Source: Streptomyces sp. NBC_01351
GTDB lineage: Bacteria > Actinomycetota > Actinomycetes > Streptomycetales > Streptomycetaceae
Assembly (NCBI RefSeq): GCF_036237315.1
Contig: NZ_CP108356.1
Span: 8,313,501-8,377,500, forward strand
Length of the DNA stretch: 64,000 nucleotides
Direction: 5' to 3'
Every line of letters starts with the position of its first letter. The stretch's first letter is position 1. Below, piece by piece: positions 54,373-64,000 of the stretch. A program made the translations under genes and the position numbers. Under the pieces are notes generated by a model. The model made no database searches. It had not been told where the DNA came from and worked only from the letters and a program-made list of their open reading frames with translations.

Positions 54373-55524
54373 TCAGGTCGATGCGGTGCGCGCGCGAATG
54401 CGGTGCGCGGTCCGCAGTCCCTGTTTGGCGGCGGTTGCCACGAGGCCGCCGAGGGTGGTTCTGGCGAGGTCGTGGGCGGCGAGGCGTTCCAGTGCCGGGA
54501 GGGCCCGGTCGTCGGCGGTGGAGCCGAGAGCGCGGCAGGCCAGTGCTCGGAGGTCCGGGTCGGGATCGGTGGTGAGGGCGATCAGGTCGTCCACGACCGG
54601 CGGGCCGAAGGCGGCGATCGCTGAGGCGAGATGACTGGCCTTCGGGTTCCGGCGTTCCATCATGGCTTGCCAGAGCGCAGCGAGTGCCCGGTCGCCGCCG
54701 ATTTGGCCGAGCGCCAGGGCGGCCCTGCTGCGTACCCAGTTGGTCTCGTCGTTCAGCCGGGCTGTCAGGGCGGGCACGGCGGCGTGTTCCTCAAGGAGGC
54801 CGAGTGCCTCGCAGGCACCCTCGCGGACCATCGGATCGGGATGCTCCAGCAGGGCGGTGATCAGCGGAACGGCTCGGCGGAAGCCGAGTTCGGCACAGGC
54901 GAGCGCCGACCACCGCACCCCGCGGTGCCCGGTGTCGGCGAGTGCGCGCAGTAGGCCCGGTTCGACGCTCGCGTCGCCGAACAGGGCGATCCGGTTGAGT
55001 GCCTTGGTCCAGACGGTGACATCCTGCGTCCGGTGGTCGGAGGCGACCTCGGACAGGGCTGCCCGGGCCTGCGGATGGCCGAGCTCGGCCCACTCCAGCA
55101 GGGCGTCGATCGCCGACAGCCGGATCGTGCGGTTCCTGCTCAAATCGGCGGCGTGGACGGTGACGAGGGATGTCGGCCCGTCCGGCGGGTGGCCGAGTGC
55201 GTCCCCGAGCTGGCCGGCGATCGGTGGTTCGAGCTCGCCCAACCGCAGGGCCAGTGGGCCGATTCGGGTGCCGACGTCCGCGTCGTAGAGGCCGTCGCCC
55301 CGCAGGTTCGCGGCCAGCTTGGCGACCGTACGGAACAGCAGCCATGCGCGGTCCGATGGGGAATCAGCGAGGGCGTCGAGTCGGCCGGACATCGCCGCGG
55401 TGGCGGCGGTCGGCGGGCGACCGGTGGCCTCCAGGACCGCCTCTGCCCAGGCGAGTGGATCGCTCTGACGCTCGTAAAGCTGGCGACCCCACAGGCGGAG
55501 GACGGCATCACGGTGGTCGGTCAT
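54373..55524 (-). CDS. HEAT-repeat protein
   Basis: The start is at MTDHRDAVLRLWGRQLYERQ (55524), giving 383 residues. From about 130 to the end are HEAT/PBS-lyase-like repeats of about 31 residues (GVRWSALACAELGFRRAVPL, MVREGACEALGLLEEHAAVP, WVRSRAALALGQIGGDRALA, DLRALACRALGSTADDRALP). No catalytic residues. It is probably a protein-binding scaffold, and is convergent with the tnpC gene. Confidence 0.78.
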   Translation of the reverse strand: MTDHRDAVLRLWGRQLYERQSDPLAWAEAVLEATGRPPTAATAAMSGRLDALADSPSDRAWLLFRTVAKLAANLRGDGLYDADVGTRIGPLALRLGELEPPIAGQLGDALGHPPDGPTSLVTVHAADLSRNRTIRLSAIDALLEWAELGHPQARAALSEVASDHRTQDVTVWTKALNRIALFGDASVEPGLLRALADTGHRGVRWSALACAELGFRRAVPLITALLEHPDPMVREGACEALGLLEEHAAVPALTARLNDETNWVRSRAALALGQIGGDRALAALWQAMMERRNPKASHLASAIAAFGPPVVDDLIALTTDPDPDLRALACRALGSTADDRALPALERLAAHDLARTTLGGLVATAAKQGLRTAHRIRARTAST

Positions 55525-55796
55525 CCCAGGATCGTTCCAGCAGGGAACACCGACAGCCAGCGGGTTTTCCTCGCGGTCGGTCGGATACCAGATCATCTCG
55601 GCATTACTCCGGCAGTTTTTTGTTACGAGCACCGTCAACGGTCAGCGTCCCCCTGGGGAATCGTGACCGCCAGGGTGGGGAGGTACCTGACGCTGATCAT
55701 GCAGATCGTGGGGAATTACTCCGGCTGTGGCGGATATTTCGTGACGCACACGATGAACCGTTCCGACTTTTCTGCCGGTGGTTTGTTGGCCGGTGA
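55525..55796. other. Intergenic stretch
   Basis: These 272 bases hold no recognised feature apart from the expected promoter of the HEAT gene. Confidence 0.3.
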
Positions 55797-56100
55797 TCAG
55801 TCGGCTCCTGGTTCTGTGTCAGCGTAGTGGGCTGCCTCGAACTCGGTGGGGCTGATCATGCCCAGACTTCCGTGCAACCGGCGGTTGTTGTACCACTCGA
55901 CCCACGAGGCGGTCGCGTACTCGACGTCCGAGACCGTCCTCCAGGGACCGCCGTGGAAGACCTTGCACTCGGCCTTGTACAGGCCATTGATCGTCTCCAT
56001 CAGCGCGTTGTCATACGCGTCCCCGACGCTGGCGATCGAGGGACGGATCCCCTCGATGCTCAAGTGTTCGGTGAAGCGCACGCTCGTATATTGGGCGAGT
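55797..56100 (-). pseudogene. IS3-family OrfB C-terminal remnant
   Basis: The minus strand reads AQYTSVRFTEHLSIEGIRPS then IASVGDAYDNALMETINGLY (catalytic Glu) and ATASWVEWYNNRRLHGSLGM, the end of an IS3-type DDE transposase. Sequence upstream of QYTSVRF is not transposase, so about two thirds are missing. Confidence 0.8.
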
Positions 56101-56153
56101 TCAACCAGTCGTTGCAACACTGGGCTGTCAGTGAACCCACGTACCGTCTGCCC

Positions 56154-56867
56154 ATGGATGATCACATGAGCGAAATGCCGACGCACGAGAAAGAAGACGT
56201 GGGACAGGCGTGGGGCCGTGTCACCAGCTGGCTCAGGCAGAACGCTCCCAGCGTTTTCGCTGGTCTGGGCGGCCCGGGCAGCCCGACGGCCATCAGCGAT
56301 GCTGAAGAGCGCATGGGGTTGAAGCTGCCGAGAGAGATGTTGCAGTGGCTTCTGGCCAACGACATCGGTGGTGAGCAGCCCCCCGACGCCGATTCGTGCC
56401 TGGTGGCGCTGGGGTGTGAGGGAATCATCCCGAACGGCGGTCTCCTGCTGGGACTCACAGATATTCAGCATGTCTACCTGCACATGTGGGGCTTGGAGAA
56501 GATGCAACCGTCAGCAGACCCCGAATCGGCCTTCTGGCGCCGGGAGTGGGTACCAATCGCCGCGGAGAGCGACGGCTTCTACGGCAGGTTCCTGGACACA
56601 CGCACCGGCACCGTCGGATCTTGGTGTGAGGGGCAGAACCCTGAGGAAGGTCGCTTCGCCTCACTGGCCGACTTCTTCCACGATGCGGCGGACCATCTCG
56701 AAGGGGTGTCCTCGGAGCATCCGAGGGGGACCGTCAGGGGCCCCGTGAGGGACAGCGGTCAGGAGGGCGAGGCAATACGGCTATGGGCCCGAGCGAACGG
56801 CTACCTCGTCAATGACAAGGGACGTATCCCTGCCTCCATCCGAGAGGCGTACGAAGCCTCACTGTGA
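56154..56867 (+). CDS. SMI1/KNR4-domain protein fused to an Lsr2-type DNA-binding tail
   Basis: The product is 237 residues from ATG 56154 (56166 possible). Residues about 20-185 fit the SMI1/KNR4 (SUKH) fold: GSPTAISDAEERMGLKLPRE, MLQWLLANDIGGEQ, WVPIAAESDGFYGRFLDTRT. The last 38 residues (EAIRLWARANGYLVNDKGRI then PASIREAYEAS) match the Lsr2 C-terminal domain, which binds the AT-rich minor groove (I-x-x-WA...G...(R/K)GRIP..I..AY). SUKH proteins are often toxin immunity factors; a nucleoid-binding tail is unexpected. No adjacent toxin gene is intact. Confidence 0.75.
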   Translation: MDDHMSEMPTHEKEDVGQAWGRVTSWLRQNAPSVFAGLGGPGSPTAISDAEERMGLKLPREMLQWLLANDIGGEQPPDADSCLVALGCEGIIPNGGLLLGLTDIQHVYLHMWGLEKMQPSADPESAFWRREWVPIAAESDGFYGRFLDTRTGTVGSWCEGQNPEEGRFASLADFFHDAADHLEGVSSEHPRGTVRGPVRDSGQEGEAIRLWARANGYLVNDKGRIPASIREAYEASL

Positions 56868-57008
56868 GCACCATGGCTGCCCCGTTGCTGAACAAGCCGG
56901 CGGCTCACACGCTGATTGGCGCCCTGGTTGGCTCCTGATGCCGTCAGTCCGCACCTTCCTCGCCGTCGTCGGCACACCGGATGGTGATCAACTTGAACTG
57001 TCCACATA

Positions 57009-57790
57009 AACTCCGACATGGTCTTCGGCATCTTCAAGATGCTCGGCTACCGCTTCTCCCCGCGCTTCAAGGACCTCGAGACCAGCGGTTCTGGAAGGCC
57101 CAGATGCCCGGCGCCGAGACGGCGGGCGGGTACGGGCCGCTGGAGGTGCTGGCCCGCAACAAGGTCAACGTGAAGAAGGTCCTGACCGCCTGGCCCGACA
57201 TGCTGCGGGTGGCCGGCTCCCTGGTCACCAACCAGGTGAGGGCCTACGACCTGCTGCGAATGTTCGGCCGCGAAGGCCACCCCACCCCGCTGGGGCAGGC
57301 GTTCGCCGAGTACGGGCGCATCGCCAAGACCCTGCACCTGCTCGCCGTCGTCGACCCGGTCGACGACACTTACCGGCGCCAGATGCACAAACAGCTCACC
57401 GTTCAGGAGTCCCGCCACAAGCTCGCCCGCGACATCTGCCACGGCAAGAAGGGCACCATCCACCAGGCGTACCGGGACGGGATGGAGGACCAGCTCGGCT
57501 CGCTCGGCCTGGTCCTGAACGCCGTGGTGCTCTGGACGACCCGGTACATCGACGCTGCCGTCGCCCAGCTCCGCGCCGAGGACCACGAGATCCGCGATGA
57601 GGACGTGGCCCGCCTCTCCCCGCTCAAGCACAAGAACCTCAACGTCCTGGGCCGCTACAGCTTCACCGCCTCCATCCCCGTCGGCGGCGGCCTGCGTCCG
57701 TTGCGCGACCCGGACGCGGTCGAACTTGACGATGACGACGAGGGAACGGAGGAATCGGGAGTTCGATTGCATCAAGGCGGCGGCGAGTGA
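57009..57790 (+). pseudogene. Tn3-family transposase C-terminal remnant
   Basis: The sequence begins MVFGIFKMLGYRFSPRFKDL, shifts frame near 57080, and continues QRFWKAQMPGAETAGGYGPL, AGSLVTNQVRAYDLLRMFGR, ESRHKLARDICHGKKGTIHQ and DQLGSLGLVLNAVVLWTTRY. The end reads LSPLKHKNLNVLGRYSFTA. This is the final quarter of a Tn3 TnpA with the last DDE Glu. The rest, and any inverted repeat, are absent. Confidence 0.82.
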
Positions 57791-57822
57791 TGATGGTCGT
57801 TCCCAGGTGGCAGTCTGGGGTG

Positions 57823-58113
57823 ATGAGACCCTGGGGCACCTCCACCGAGAACGACCTACGGCATCTGCTCAATGAGTGGGACCCGATCGGCGTCGCCGAC
57901 GACGTGCAGGACGAGTACGACTGCATGCTCGCTCCCCTGCTCGGGAGGCTTCACAGCGGCGCCAGCCAGGCGGAGCTCGGTGAGTTCCTCCGGCATGAGT
58001 TGGAGGATCACTTCGGTCTCGACTCCTTGGGCCTGCGGCCAGACGCGATGGCCGCGCGAGTGATCGCCTGGTGGACGCGTGCTGGCCAGGCCGATGGCGC
58101 CGCCAGCGCGTAG
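57823..58113 (+). CDS. Small hypothetical protein, DUF1871-like
   Basis: The start is ATG 57823 (MRPWGTSTENDLRHLLNEWD), giving 96 residues. The pattern LLNEWDPIGVADDVQDEYDC then HELEDHFGLDSLGLRPDAMA is typical of small acidic immunity-like proteins resembling DUF1871 (W-D-P-I/L-G...DEYD). It overlaps nothing and follows a Tn3 remnant. Probable orphan immunity protein; inference only. Confidence 0.6.
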   Translation: MRPWGTSTENDLRHLLNEWDPIGVADDVQDEYDCMLAPLLGRLHSGASQAELGEFLRHELEDHFGLDSLGLRPDAMAARVIAWWTRAGQADGAASA

Positions 58114-58311
58114 CAGCTCCCTCGCATCAGCTTCTGATCGTTGGTCCAGTGTGCCGCTGACTGACGCGCAGTGCGCGCGCCGTCAGGCCCGCCCCGGCGG
58201 TCGCGGCACCAGGGACACATCCCAGTCCTCACGCACAGGCCAGGAGCGGACCGCGGGCCCGGTGGCGGCTCGGCAGACTACGGTCGGACGGGGAGAGCGA
58301 CGCCCGCGGTC

Positions 58312-58575
58312 TTACGGGTGCTGCGGCGGCCCTATGACCTTCTGGCCGATCTGCTCGGCAAGCCACTGCGCGAAGCGGTCCTCGTAACCATCACCGTTGC
58401 GTCGTCGAACGTGGACGAGGACCGTGTGCGTGTCGGCGTGGACATCGAGTCCGCGATCGGTGCAGTGGAGCAGGAGCGTGACCTTGGCGTTGTCCGTCTC
58501 ACCTCTGGCTGCGTCAGTGACAACTGACTCCAGAGGTAGGTCAGTTCTGACTCCGTTCAGGGGTATCAGGGGCAA
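58312..58575 (-). CDS. Possible small hypothetical protein
   Basis: The frame reads AKVTLLLHCTDRGLDVHADT then YEDRFAQWLAEQIGQKVIGP with fair protein character, but its start is weak (no ribosome site, non-ATG codon). The opposite strand through the same DNA also reads plausibly. Codon bias does not decide between them. The rest of the stretch 58114-58735 holds nothing recognised. Confidence 0.3.
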   Translation of the reverse strand: MPLIPLNGVRTDLPLESVVTDAARGETDNAKVTLLLHCTDRGLDVHADTHTVLVHVRRRNGDGYEDRFAQWLAEQIGQKVIGPPQHP

Positions 58576-58735
58576 GATCTGAATGTGAGAAGTGACTCCA
58601 CCTCAGACACGTGAGCGGCCAATACTTCGGCCGTTCTGGATGGTGGTCGACCTCTCGGACCGGTGGATCAAACCGGTCCGAGCTGTGGCGGTAGCTTGCG
58701 AGGCCCCGCCTTGGCGAGCGTGAAAGCATGCGGCC

Positions 58736-59215
58736 ATGCCCCTCCCACACCCCAATGGCCACTACGCGATCACCGCGATGTACTCCGTAGCCGATGACGC
58801 CTGGTACTTGGAACTGGAGCTTGCCGCCGAGCAACTCCACCTCGTGACCGCAGTCGTCCCCGACGAGGATCCTGCACGAGAACCGACGGTGTGTTTCGAC
58901 CCTCGCGGGCGTCACCTGGAAGTCCCCTACGAAGTCATGCGCTGGTTCATGGACCAGGTCGACGAAGAGATCCGTTCGTCTCGTGCCTGGATGCAACTAA
59001 GGCCCGAGCTCGTCGATACCATTTACCGACTGCGCCAGGAATACATGGGCTTCATTGACGATGAAGACTTCCCTAAGGTCCTGGCTGAGATACGTGCCGC
59101 ACTCCCTGAAGCGGATATCCCCGCCGTTCTTTCGGCCGCCTTCGGGTTGAATCCAGACGGCACCACCGTGGACCATCCGCAAGCGCCTGCAGATGACCAA
59201 GCAAACAGGTCTTAG
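58736..59215 (+). CDS. Hypothetical acidic soluble protein
   Basis: This 159-residue protein (MPLPHPNGHYAITAMYSVAD) has an N-terminal beta-rich half (WYLELELAAEQLHLVTAVVP) and a helical C-terminal half (EVMRWFMDQVDEEIRSSRAW). It resembles immunity-type proteins in size and charge, but no family was recognised. It is intact, with no partner gene. Confidence 0.55.
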   Translation: MPLPHPNGHYAITAMYSVADDAWYLELELAAEQLHLVTAVVPDEDPAREPTVCFDPRGRHLEVPYEVMRWFMDQVDEEIRSSRAWMQLRPELVDTIYRLRQEYMGFIDDEDFPKVLAEIRAALPEADIPAVLSAAFGLNPDGTTVDHPQAPADDQANRS

Positions 59216-59235
59216 CCCCGTGACCTGGACAGACG

Positions 59236-59790
59236 TCAGCTCGTGACCGCTGCGGCCGCTTCGGCGCGGGCCCGTGTGACGGCCAGGCGGTAGGAGTCGG
59301 TGCCGGTCTCGATAATGTTGCCGCCGAAAGTGAGGCGGTCCACGATGGCCGCGCAGAGCCGTGGATCGGTGAGGCTATCGCCACAGAGCTCTTCTCCTCG
59401 CGCTCGGTCAAAACCTGGAATAGGAGTCGGCACCGCGCCGGTCCAGTTCCATATAACCCAGCTCGTCAATACAGAGAAGGTCGACGCGGCCGTATCGGGC
59501 GATGGTCTTGGCGAGGAGTTTCTCGTCGGCTGCTTCGACGAGTTCGTTGACGAGTTTGGTCGCGAGGACGTACTTGACCCGGTAGCCGTGCATCGCGGCC
59601 TCGGTGCCGACTGCGATCAGGAGGTGTGACTTCCCGGTCCCCGAGTCGCCGATCAGGCAGAGAGGCATGCTCTTCTTGACCCAGTCGCAGGAGGCCAGGG
59701 TGTGGATCGCGGCCGGGTCGATGGCCGGGTTCGAATCGAAGGCAAAGGCCCGGAGGGACTTGTCACGCGGGAAGCCGGCGGCCTTGATGC
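59236..59790 (-). pseudogene. IstB-like ATPase remnant
   Basis: The minus strand reads FPRDKSLRAFAFDSNPAIDP, then SMPLCLIGDSGTGKSHLLIA (Walker A), VDLLCIDELGYMELDRRGAD (Walker B) and, in another frame after an internal deletion near 59400, DPRLCAAIVDRLTFGGNIIE. It is an IstB-family protein of a third IS21-type element, without istA or ends. Confidence 0.8.
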
Positions 59791-59794
59791 GCCG

Positions 59795-60091
59795 CTCGGA
59801 GCGGCAACACGACCGTCATCTGGCTCTTCCCCGGCGGTCGGCCGGGGACCCACCGCTCCGCCAGCTCCCTCGCCCGGGCCCTGGCCAGCCACGGAATCCC
59901 CATCCGTCCCTCTCGCGCGACCGCCCTGATCCAGCTCGCCGAGGAGATGCCGCCGGCGGTCCTGGCCCCGCTCCTCGGGCTCCACGTCATCACCGCGCTG
60001 CAGTGGCGCCGCCGAGCCGCAACCGACTGGACCACCTACCTCCAGGCACGCCAACAGGCCATCGGCAGACTTCATCAGAACAAGAGCTGAC
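59795..60091 (+). pseudogene. C-terminal fragment of a recombinase-type protein
   Basis: The plus strand reads VIWLFPGGRPGTHRSASSLA, LASHGIPIRPSRATALIQLA and MPPAVLAPLLGLHVITALQW to a stop, without a start. The phrase WLFPG-RPG...L...GI..R..R..AL..LA...P..VLA.LLG resembles the C-terminal domain found on large site-specific recombinases of Streptomyces. It abuts the IstB remnant. Confidence 0.55.
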
Positions 60092-60167
60092 TGGCCCTTC
60101 CGGCGGGCCAGGGAACGTTGCTCCGTATCGTTGACCCGCCAAGTCGGTTCAACTGTTCGGAGGCTTC

Positions 60168-61352
60168 GTGCGGGTCGAGGACCATGCCACGTGGGATCAC
60201 ATCTTTCCGGTCAGATACCTTCTGATACGCCGGGATGCTGACCTTGAGAGCGACTTCTGGGGGCGGTGCGCCGATGTCGAGGGACTGTTCGCCGACCCGG
60301 TGCCGCCGCCACGTGAACTCCTTACTCTGCGCGGGTGCACGCCCGCAGGCCCATGGCACGATGTGCTCGCCTTTCCCGACGAGGCCACGCGGTCTCTGGG
60401 CAATCTGGACGTTGACATCTCGGATGAGAAGGGCCCCCAGTTCGCGTGGACCCTGGTGGACACGGTCGTCATCTCGCACTCGCCCAACGCGACCGATCCG
60501 GACCTCGTCGACGTCGTCGTCGGCACTGGCGTGATCGAACACAGCGAGGTCTGGCCCGGCGCCGGCCCTGGCACCATGCCTGCCGTGCCGCGTTTCGCAG
60601 TAGCCGAAGAGGACTACAGGGGCGGGCCTGTCGGCGAATGTCACAGCATCGACGGTCTCCTCGCCCCGCGCAAGGTCCGCCCAGACATCCCCTTGCAGCT
60701 CATTGGCTGCGAGCCCGGTGAGCGACTGCTCACTGCCCTGCGCAACCCGCAAGCCTGGACCCAAGAGTGGGGGGTACTGGTGGCACTGGACCGGTTCGGG
60801 CGGGAGATGGGGTCCCATGGGATCCGTCTGGAGATCGCCAAGGTCAGTGCATCCGTGCTGGGCGGGTCCCTGATCGACATCACGCTCGCCGACGGAGGGG
60901 ACGACGACCGACCCTCGCTGGGTGCCCGACGCATCTGGGAGACCTGGTACCAGAGCTTCCCAACGACGCCCAACCAGTGGGCCTCACTGGACACGCGAGG
61001 CCGAACTGAGTGGCTCGCCCTGATACGCCCTCATCCAGGCGGCGAGCCGGATCGGACTGGGGAAACCCATCACCTTGAGGGACGATTCATCACCGACAAG
61101 CCCGGCCTCTACTGCGCGCTGGGAGAAGCACTCATCGGTCCCGGCCGCTGGTTCGGACGAGGGCTCGACGATCTCAAAGACTGCCTGGGCGGCCAACGCG
61201 GCGTCATCGGGCCCTTCACCTTGATCTGGCACGACGCCGACATCGCTCGCCATGCATTGAACTTCACCCTCGACCACGGCGAAAAGCTCACCTACTTCGA
61301 GGAAGCCGTGCAACTCCTTGAGAGCTGCGGCGTCACCGTTATCCTCCGGTGA
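60168..61352 (+). CDS. Barstar-domain protein with large N-terminal extension
   Basis: This 394-residue protein has a C-terminal domain (about 300-394) with the barstar pattern: HLEGRFITDKPGLYCALGEA, GPGRWFGRGLDDLKDCLGGQ, GPFTLIWHDADIARHALNFT and EEAVQLLESCGVTVILR. Barstar inhibits barnase-type RNases. The N-terminal 290 residues (FPVRYLLIRRDADLESDFWG ... SVLGGSLIDITLADGG) occur with barstar in Streptomyces, but their role is unknown. No intact nuclease gene is adjacent. It may be an orphan immunity gene. Confidence 0.82.
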   Translation: MRVEDHATWDHIFPVRYLLIRRDADLESDFWGRCADVEGLFADPVPPPRELLTLRGCTPAGPWHDVLAFPDEATRSLGNLDVDISDEKGPQFAWTLVDTVVISHSPNATDPDLVDVVVGTGVIEHSEVWPGAGPGTMPAVPRFAVAEEDYRGGPVGECHSIDGLLAPRKVRPDIPLQLIGCEPGERLLTALRNPQAWTQEWGVLVALDRFGREMGSHGIRLEIAKVSASVLGGSLIDITLADGGDDDRPSLGARRIWETWYQSFPTTPNQWASLDTRGRTEWLALIRPHPGGEPDRTGETHHLEGRFITDKPGLYCALGEALIGPGRWFGRGLDDLKDCLGGQRGVIGPFTLIWHDADIARHALNFTLDHGEKLTYFEEAVQLLESCGVTVILR

Positions 61353-61391
61353 ATCCACCGAACACCTGGCGAAGCAAGCCGCACCACTCTG

Positions 61392-61736
61392 ATGCGACTG
61401 CTGAACCAGCCATACGAATACCGCGCGTTCGGAATGACGCTCCCGCCAGCTGGCGCCTCCGCCTGGACGCCCGCGCGGCGTGAGGCGTACGCGAACGACC
61501 AGCAGCAGGCCAGCAGCCTCGTCGCGGTCACCGTGCGCTCGAACCGGCAGAAGTCCGACCAGGACCCCTTCGAGTGGCTCCCGCCGGCCTCCGAGGCGCT
61601 GTGCCGGTACGCCTCGGAGTGGACCGCTACCAAGCTCCGCTGGCAGCTCGCCGTCGACCAGAACGAACAGGACCGCCTCTACGACATCGCGGCCGGCTGC
61701 GCCGGCAACACCGTCACCTACACCCACGCCCCGTAG
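61392..61736 (+). pseudogene. HNH endonuclease family (GmrSD/DUF1524-like) C-terminal fragment
   Basis: From [20 protein letters not shown] to VAVTVRSNRQKSDQDPFEWL and [20 protein letters not shown] it matches the C-terminal part of secreted HNH nucleases of Streptomyces (AN-K-D-P..WLPP). The preceding HNH motif and signal peptide are absent. The DNA is repeated in diverged form at 63288-63602. ATG 61392 or 61434 could open a short product, but it would lack the active site. Confidence 0.65.
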
Positions 61737-61757
61737 GCACACACGGACAGGCCCCGC

Positions 61758-61792
61758 TCCCCCCGGGCGATGCGGCGGCATCGCCGGGGGGA
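61758..61792. terminator. Strong hairpin between convergent genes
   Basis: Arms tccccccgg-gcgatgc and gcatcgc-cgggggga pair with one bulged g around ggcg. It lies between the HNH fragment (plus) and the aldo/keto reductase (minus). Confidence 0.6.
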
Positions 61793-61929
61793 ACAGAGCC
61801 TGCGCCTGAGCGGGACCGGTCGGGCTGCGCCTGCTGCTGCGGTGGGGTCAGCGGATGGCTGCGATCGTGACCGGGAGGCTGATCCACAAACCCTGGCGGG
61901 GATGCACTCCGGGGCCGTGTTCGGCGGGG

Positions 61930-62916
<987 letters not shown>

Positions 62917-63287
62917 CAGATGCTCCTTCTTCCTGGTGGTGCGATGTGCGGTGCAGCAGGCCCGCTCTCCAGGCAACCACCCGCCGACCCGCCGCGGAGG
63001 CCCGTACAGGGGCTCGTTCGTCCAGGGGTCCAGCAGTACCCCTTTCGCTGCCCGGCAGGTCCATGGGCGTGCCGTACGCGCCGCCCGACACCGCACCCTC
63101 ACCGTCCGCTCCCTCGTCCGTCTCGTCCTCGCTGCTGGCGACCAGGTCCTCCAGGCGCGAGCGTGTCGCGTGTGAGATCCGCTCCACCCTGCTACGGCAA
63201 CAGGACCTTCACCGATGATCGTTCCGGCGCTCGCTGAGCCGTCGTCGCCCAGGGGAGTCGTACCGCCATCGGGGGAATACCGCACGC
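62917..63287. other. Gene-free stretch
   Basis: Between the reductase start and the second HNH fragment the frames on both strands are Arg/Pro/Ser-rich without convincing protein character. The reductase promoter is expected here. Confidence 0.3.
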
Positions 63288-63602
63288 TTCGAATGACGCT
63301 CCCCGCCAGCTGGCGCCAGTTCGTGGACCGCTCAAAGGCGCGAGGCGTACGCGAACGACCTTGGCCAGGAGTCCAGCCTGGTTGCGGTGACGGCCCGGTC
63401 CAATCGCAGCAAGGCGGATCAGGATCCGGCTCAGTGGCTGCCGCCGTCGGGTTCGGAGCGGGTGCTGTGCCAGTACGGCGCGGAGTGGACCGCGACCAAG
63501 CTCCGTTGGGGCCTGGCGGTGGACGAGCTCGAACGTGACCGGCTCCTGGACATCGCTGCCGGCTGCGGTGGCACCGACGTGGTGTTCACCCCTGCCCCGT
63601 AG
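63288..63602 (+). pseudogene. HNH endonuclease C-terminal fragment, second copy, frameshifted
   Basis: It aligns with 61429-61736: gaatgacgctcc and ccgccagctggcgcc at the start, gcgtacgcgaacgacc in the middle, then [20 protein letters not shown] and [20 protein letters not shown] to a stop. The first part is out of frame. The HNH motif is absent. It is a dead paralogue of the fragment on the other side of the reductase. Confidence 0.65.
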
Positions 63603-63688
63603 GCCGGGAAGGGCTTGAGTGACCGGTGCGCTCGCGGTACGAGGTGCAGCCCGCAGGGGGCCAGGCCATCGACCCCGTGTGCGCGTGA

Positions 63689-63722
63689 AGGCGCCCAGCC
63701 CGAGGCGGCGGGCTGGGCGCCT
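63689..63722. terminator. Perfect 13-bp-stem hairpin between convergent genes
   Basis: Arms aggcgcccagccc and gggctgggcgcct pair exactly. It lies between the HNH fragment (plus) and the DUF3052 gene (minus) and probably terminates both. Confidence 0.7.
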
Positions 63723-63749
63723 GTGTCTCTCGCGGGCTCGTTCCGGCCG

Positions 63750-64000
63750 CTACCGGTTGGCCTTGGGGGTGGCCAGGCGAAGCCCGTTCCAGCCCGTGCC
63801 TGCGCTCGCTGAGCCGACCTGCTGAAGGCCGGCCGTCACTGCTGCCTCCTGGATGTCTGAGGGCTCGACGTACCCGTCGCGTCCGGACTTCGGTGTGAAC
63901 AGCCAGATCAAGGCGAAGCCTTCGACAAGTGTCGTTGCATCGACCAGCGCGTCGGCAAGATCGCCGTCCTCGTCCCGGAACCAGACGATCACGGCATCGA
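63750..64000 (-). CDS. DUF3052 family protein, partial at window end
   Basis: The minus strand reads from the window edge DAVIVWFRDEDGDLADALVD then TPKSGRDGYVEPSDIQEAAV and TGWNGLRLATPKANR to the stop. This is the C-terminal half of DUF3052, a small actinobacterial protein of about 140 residues. The N-terminal half lies outside the window. Function unknown. Confidence 0.85.
   Translation of the reverse strand, partial: DAVIVWFRDEDGDLADALVDATTLVEGFALIWLFTPKSGRDGYVEPSDIQEAAVTAGLQQVGSASAGTGWNGLRLATPKANR

Noticed and set aside
58171..58527. Plus-strand frame with YDLLADLLGKPLREAVLVTI
   Set aside because: It overlaps the minus-strand candidate at 58312-58575. Both read moderately well and neither has a good start, so only one was listed, at low confidence.

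Overview
The window looks like Streptomyces chromosome: very high G+C, GTG starts and 4-base GTGA/ATGA overlaps throughout, plus a mycothiol-dependent enzyme, an Lsr2-type DNA-binding domain, SoxR next to a 7Fe ferredoxin, DUF3040 and DUF3052. The many insertion sequences, truncated genes and small orphan genes point to an accessory region such as a chromosome arm. No rRNA, tRNA or CRISPR array was seen. Many otherwise good genes carry a single-base frameshift, so either the locus is decaying or the assembly has indel errors.

Left end (1-7.9 kb): an ion-homeostasis block. It has an ArsB/NhaD-type permease (frameshifted, cut by the window edge), a DUF3040 protein, a CPA1 antiporter with a fused RCK_C domain, three small membrane proteins, and a CPA2 antiporter with a separate KhtT-like regulatory subunit. 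A NarL-type sensor kinase and response regulator are divergent from them. At 8-12.7 kb is a co-directional set of lipoprotein, Pro-rich membrane protein, WXG-like small protein, a large DUF6571-like protein and an anchored protein, closed by a perfect 16-bp-stem hairpin. It looks like a secretion or effector locus.

Middle (13-47 kb): IS debris between single genes. Recognisable genes include a mycothiol-dependent maleylpyruvate isomerase-like protein, a TSUP permease, a large secreted SBBP/DUF11/RTX-like protein, RidA, GNAT, a dienelactone hydrolase homologue without its nucleophile, CbrC, and the soxR/fdxA pair with a perfect SoxR box. At 29.8-35.8 kb one IS21-family element is inserted inside the istA gene of another. 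The insertion has 11-bp identical tips and a 5-bp target duplication, and each element carries an antisense passenger gene after istB. Two copies of a 27-codon mini-gene with a downstream hairpin lie at 37.3 and 37.9 kb.

Right (47-55.5 kb): a streptogramin-resistance module. Virginiamycin B lyase (vgb) and an ABC-F ribosome-protection protein form an operon with a leader ORF ahead of the ABC-F gene. A TetR regulator is divergent from it. Directly beyond lies a Tn554-like recombinase triad (tnpA, frameshifted tnpB, DUF6262-type tnpC), suggesting that the resistance genes may have travelled with it.

Far right (55.5-64 kb): IS3, Tn3 and IstB remnants between toxin-immunity-like genes. These are an SMI1/KNR4-Lsr2 fusion, a barstar-domain protein, and two paralogous HNH-nuclease C-terminal fragments flanking an aldo/keto reductase. 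A DUF3052 gene runs off the end.
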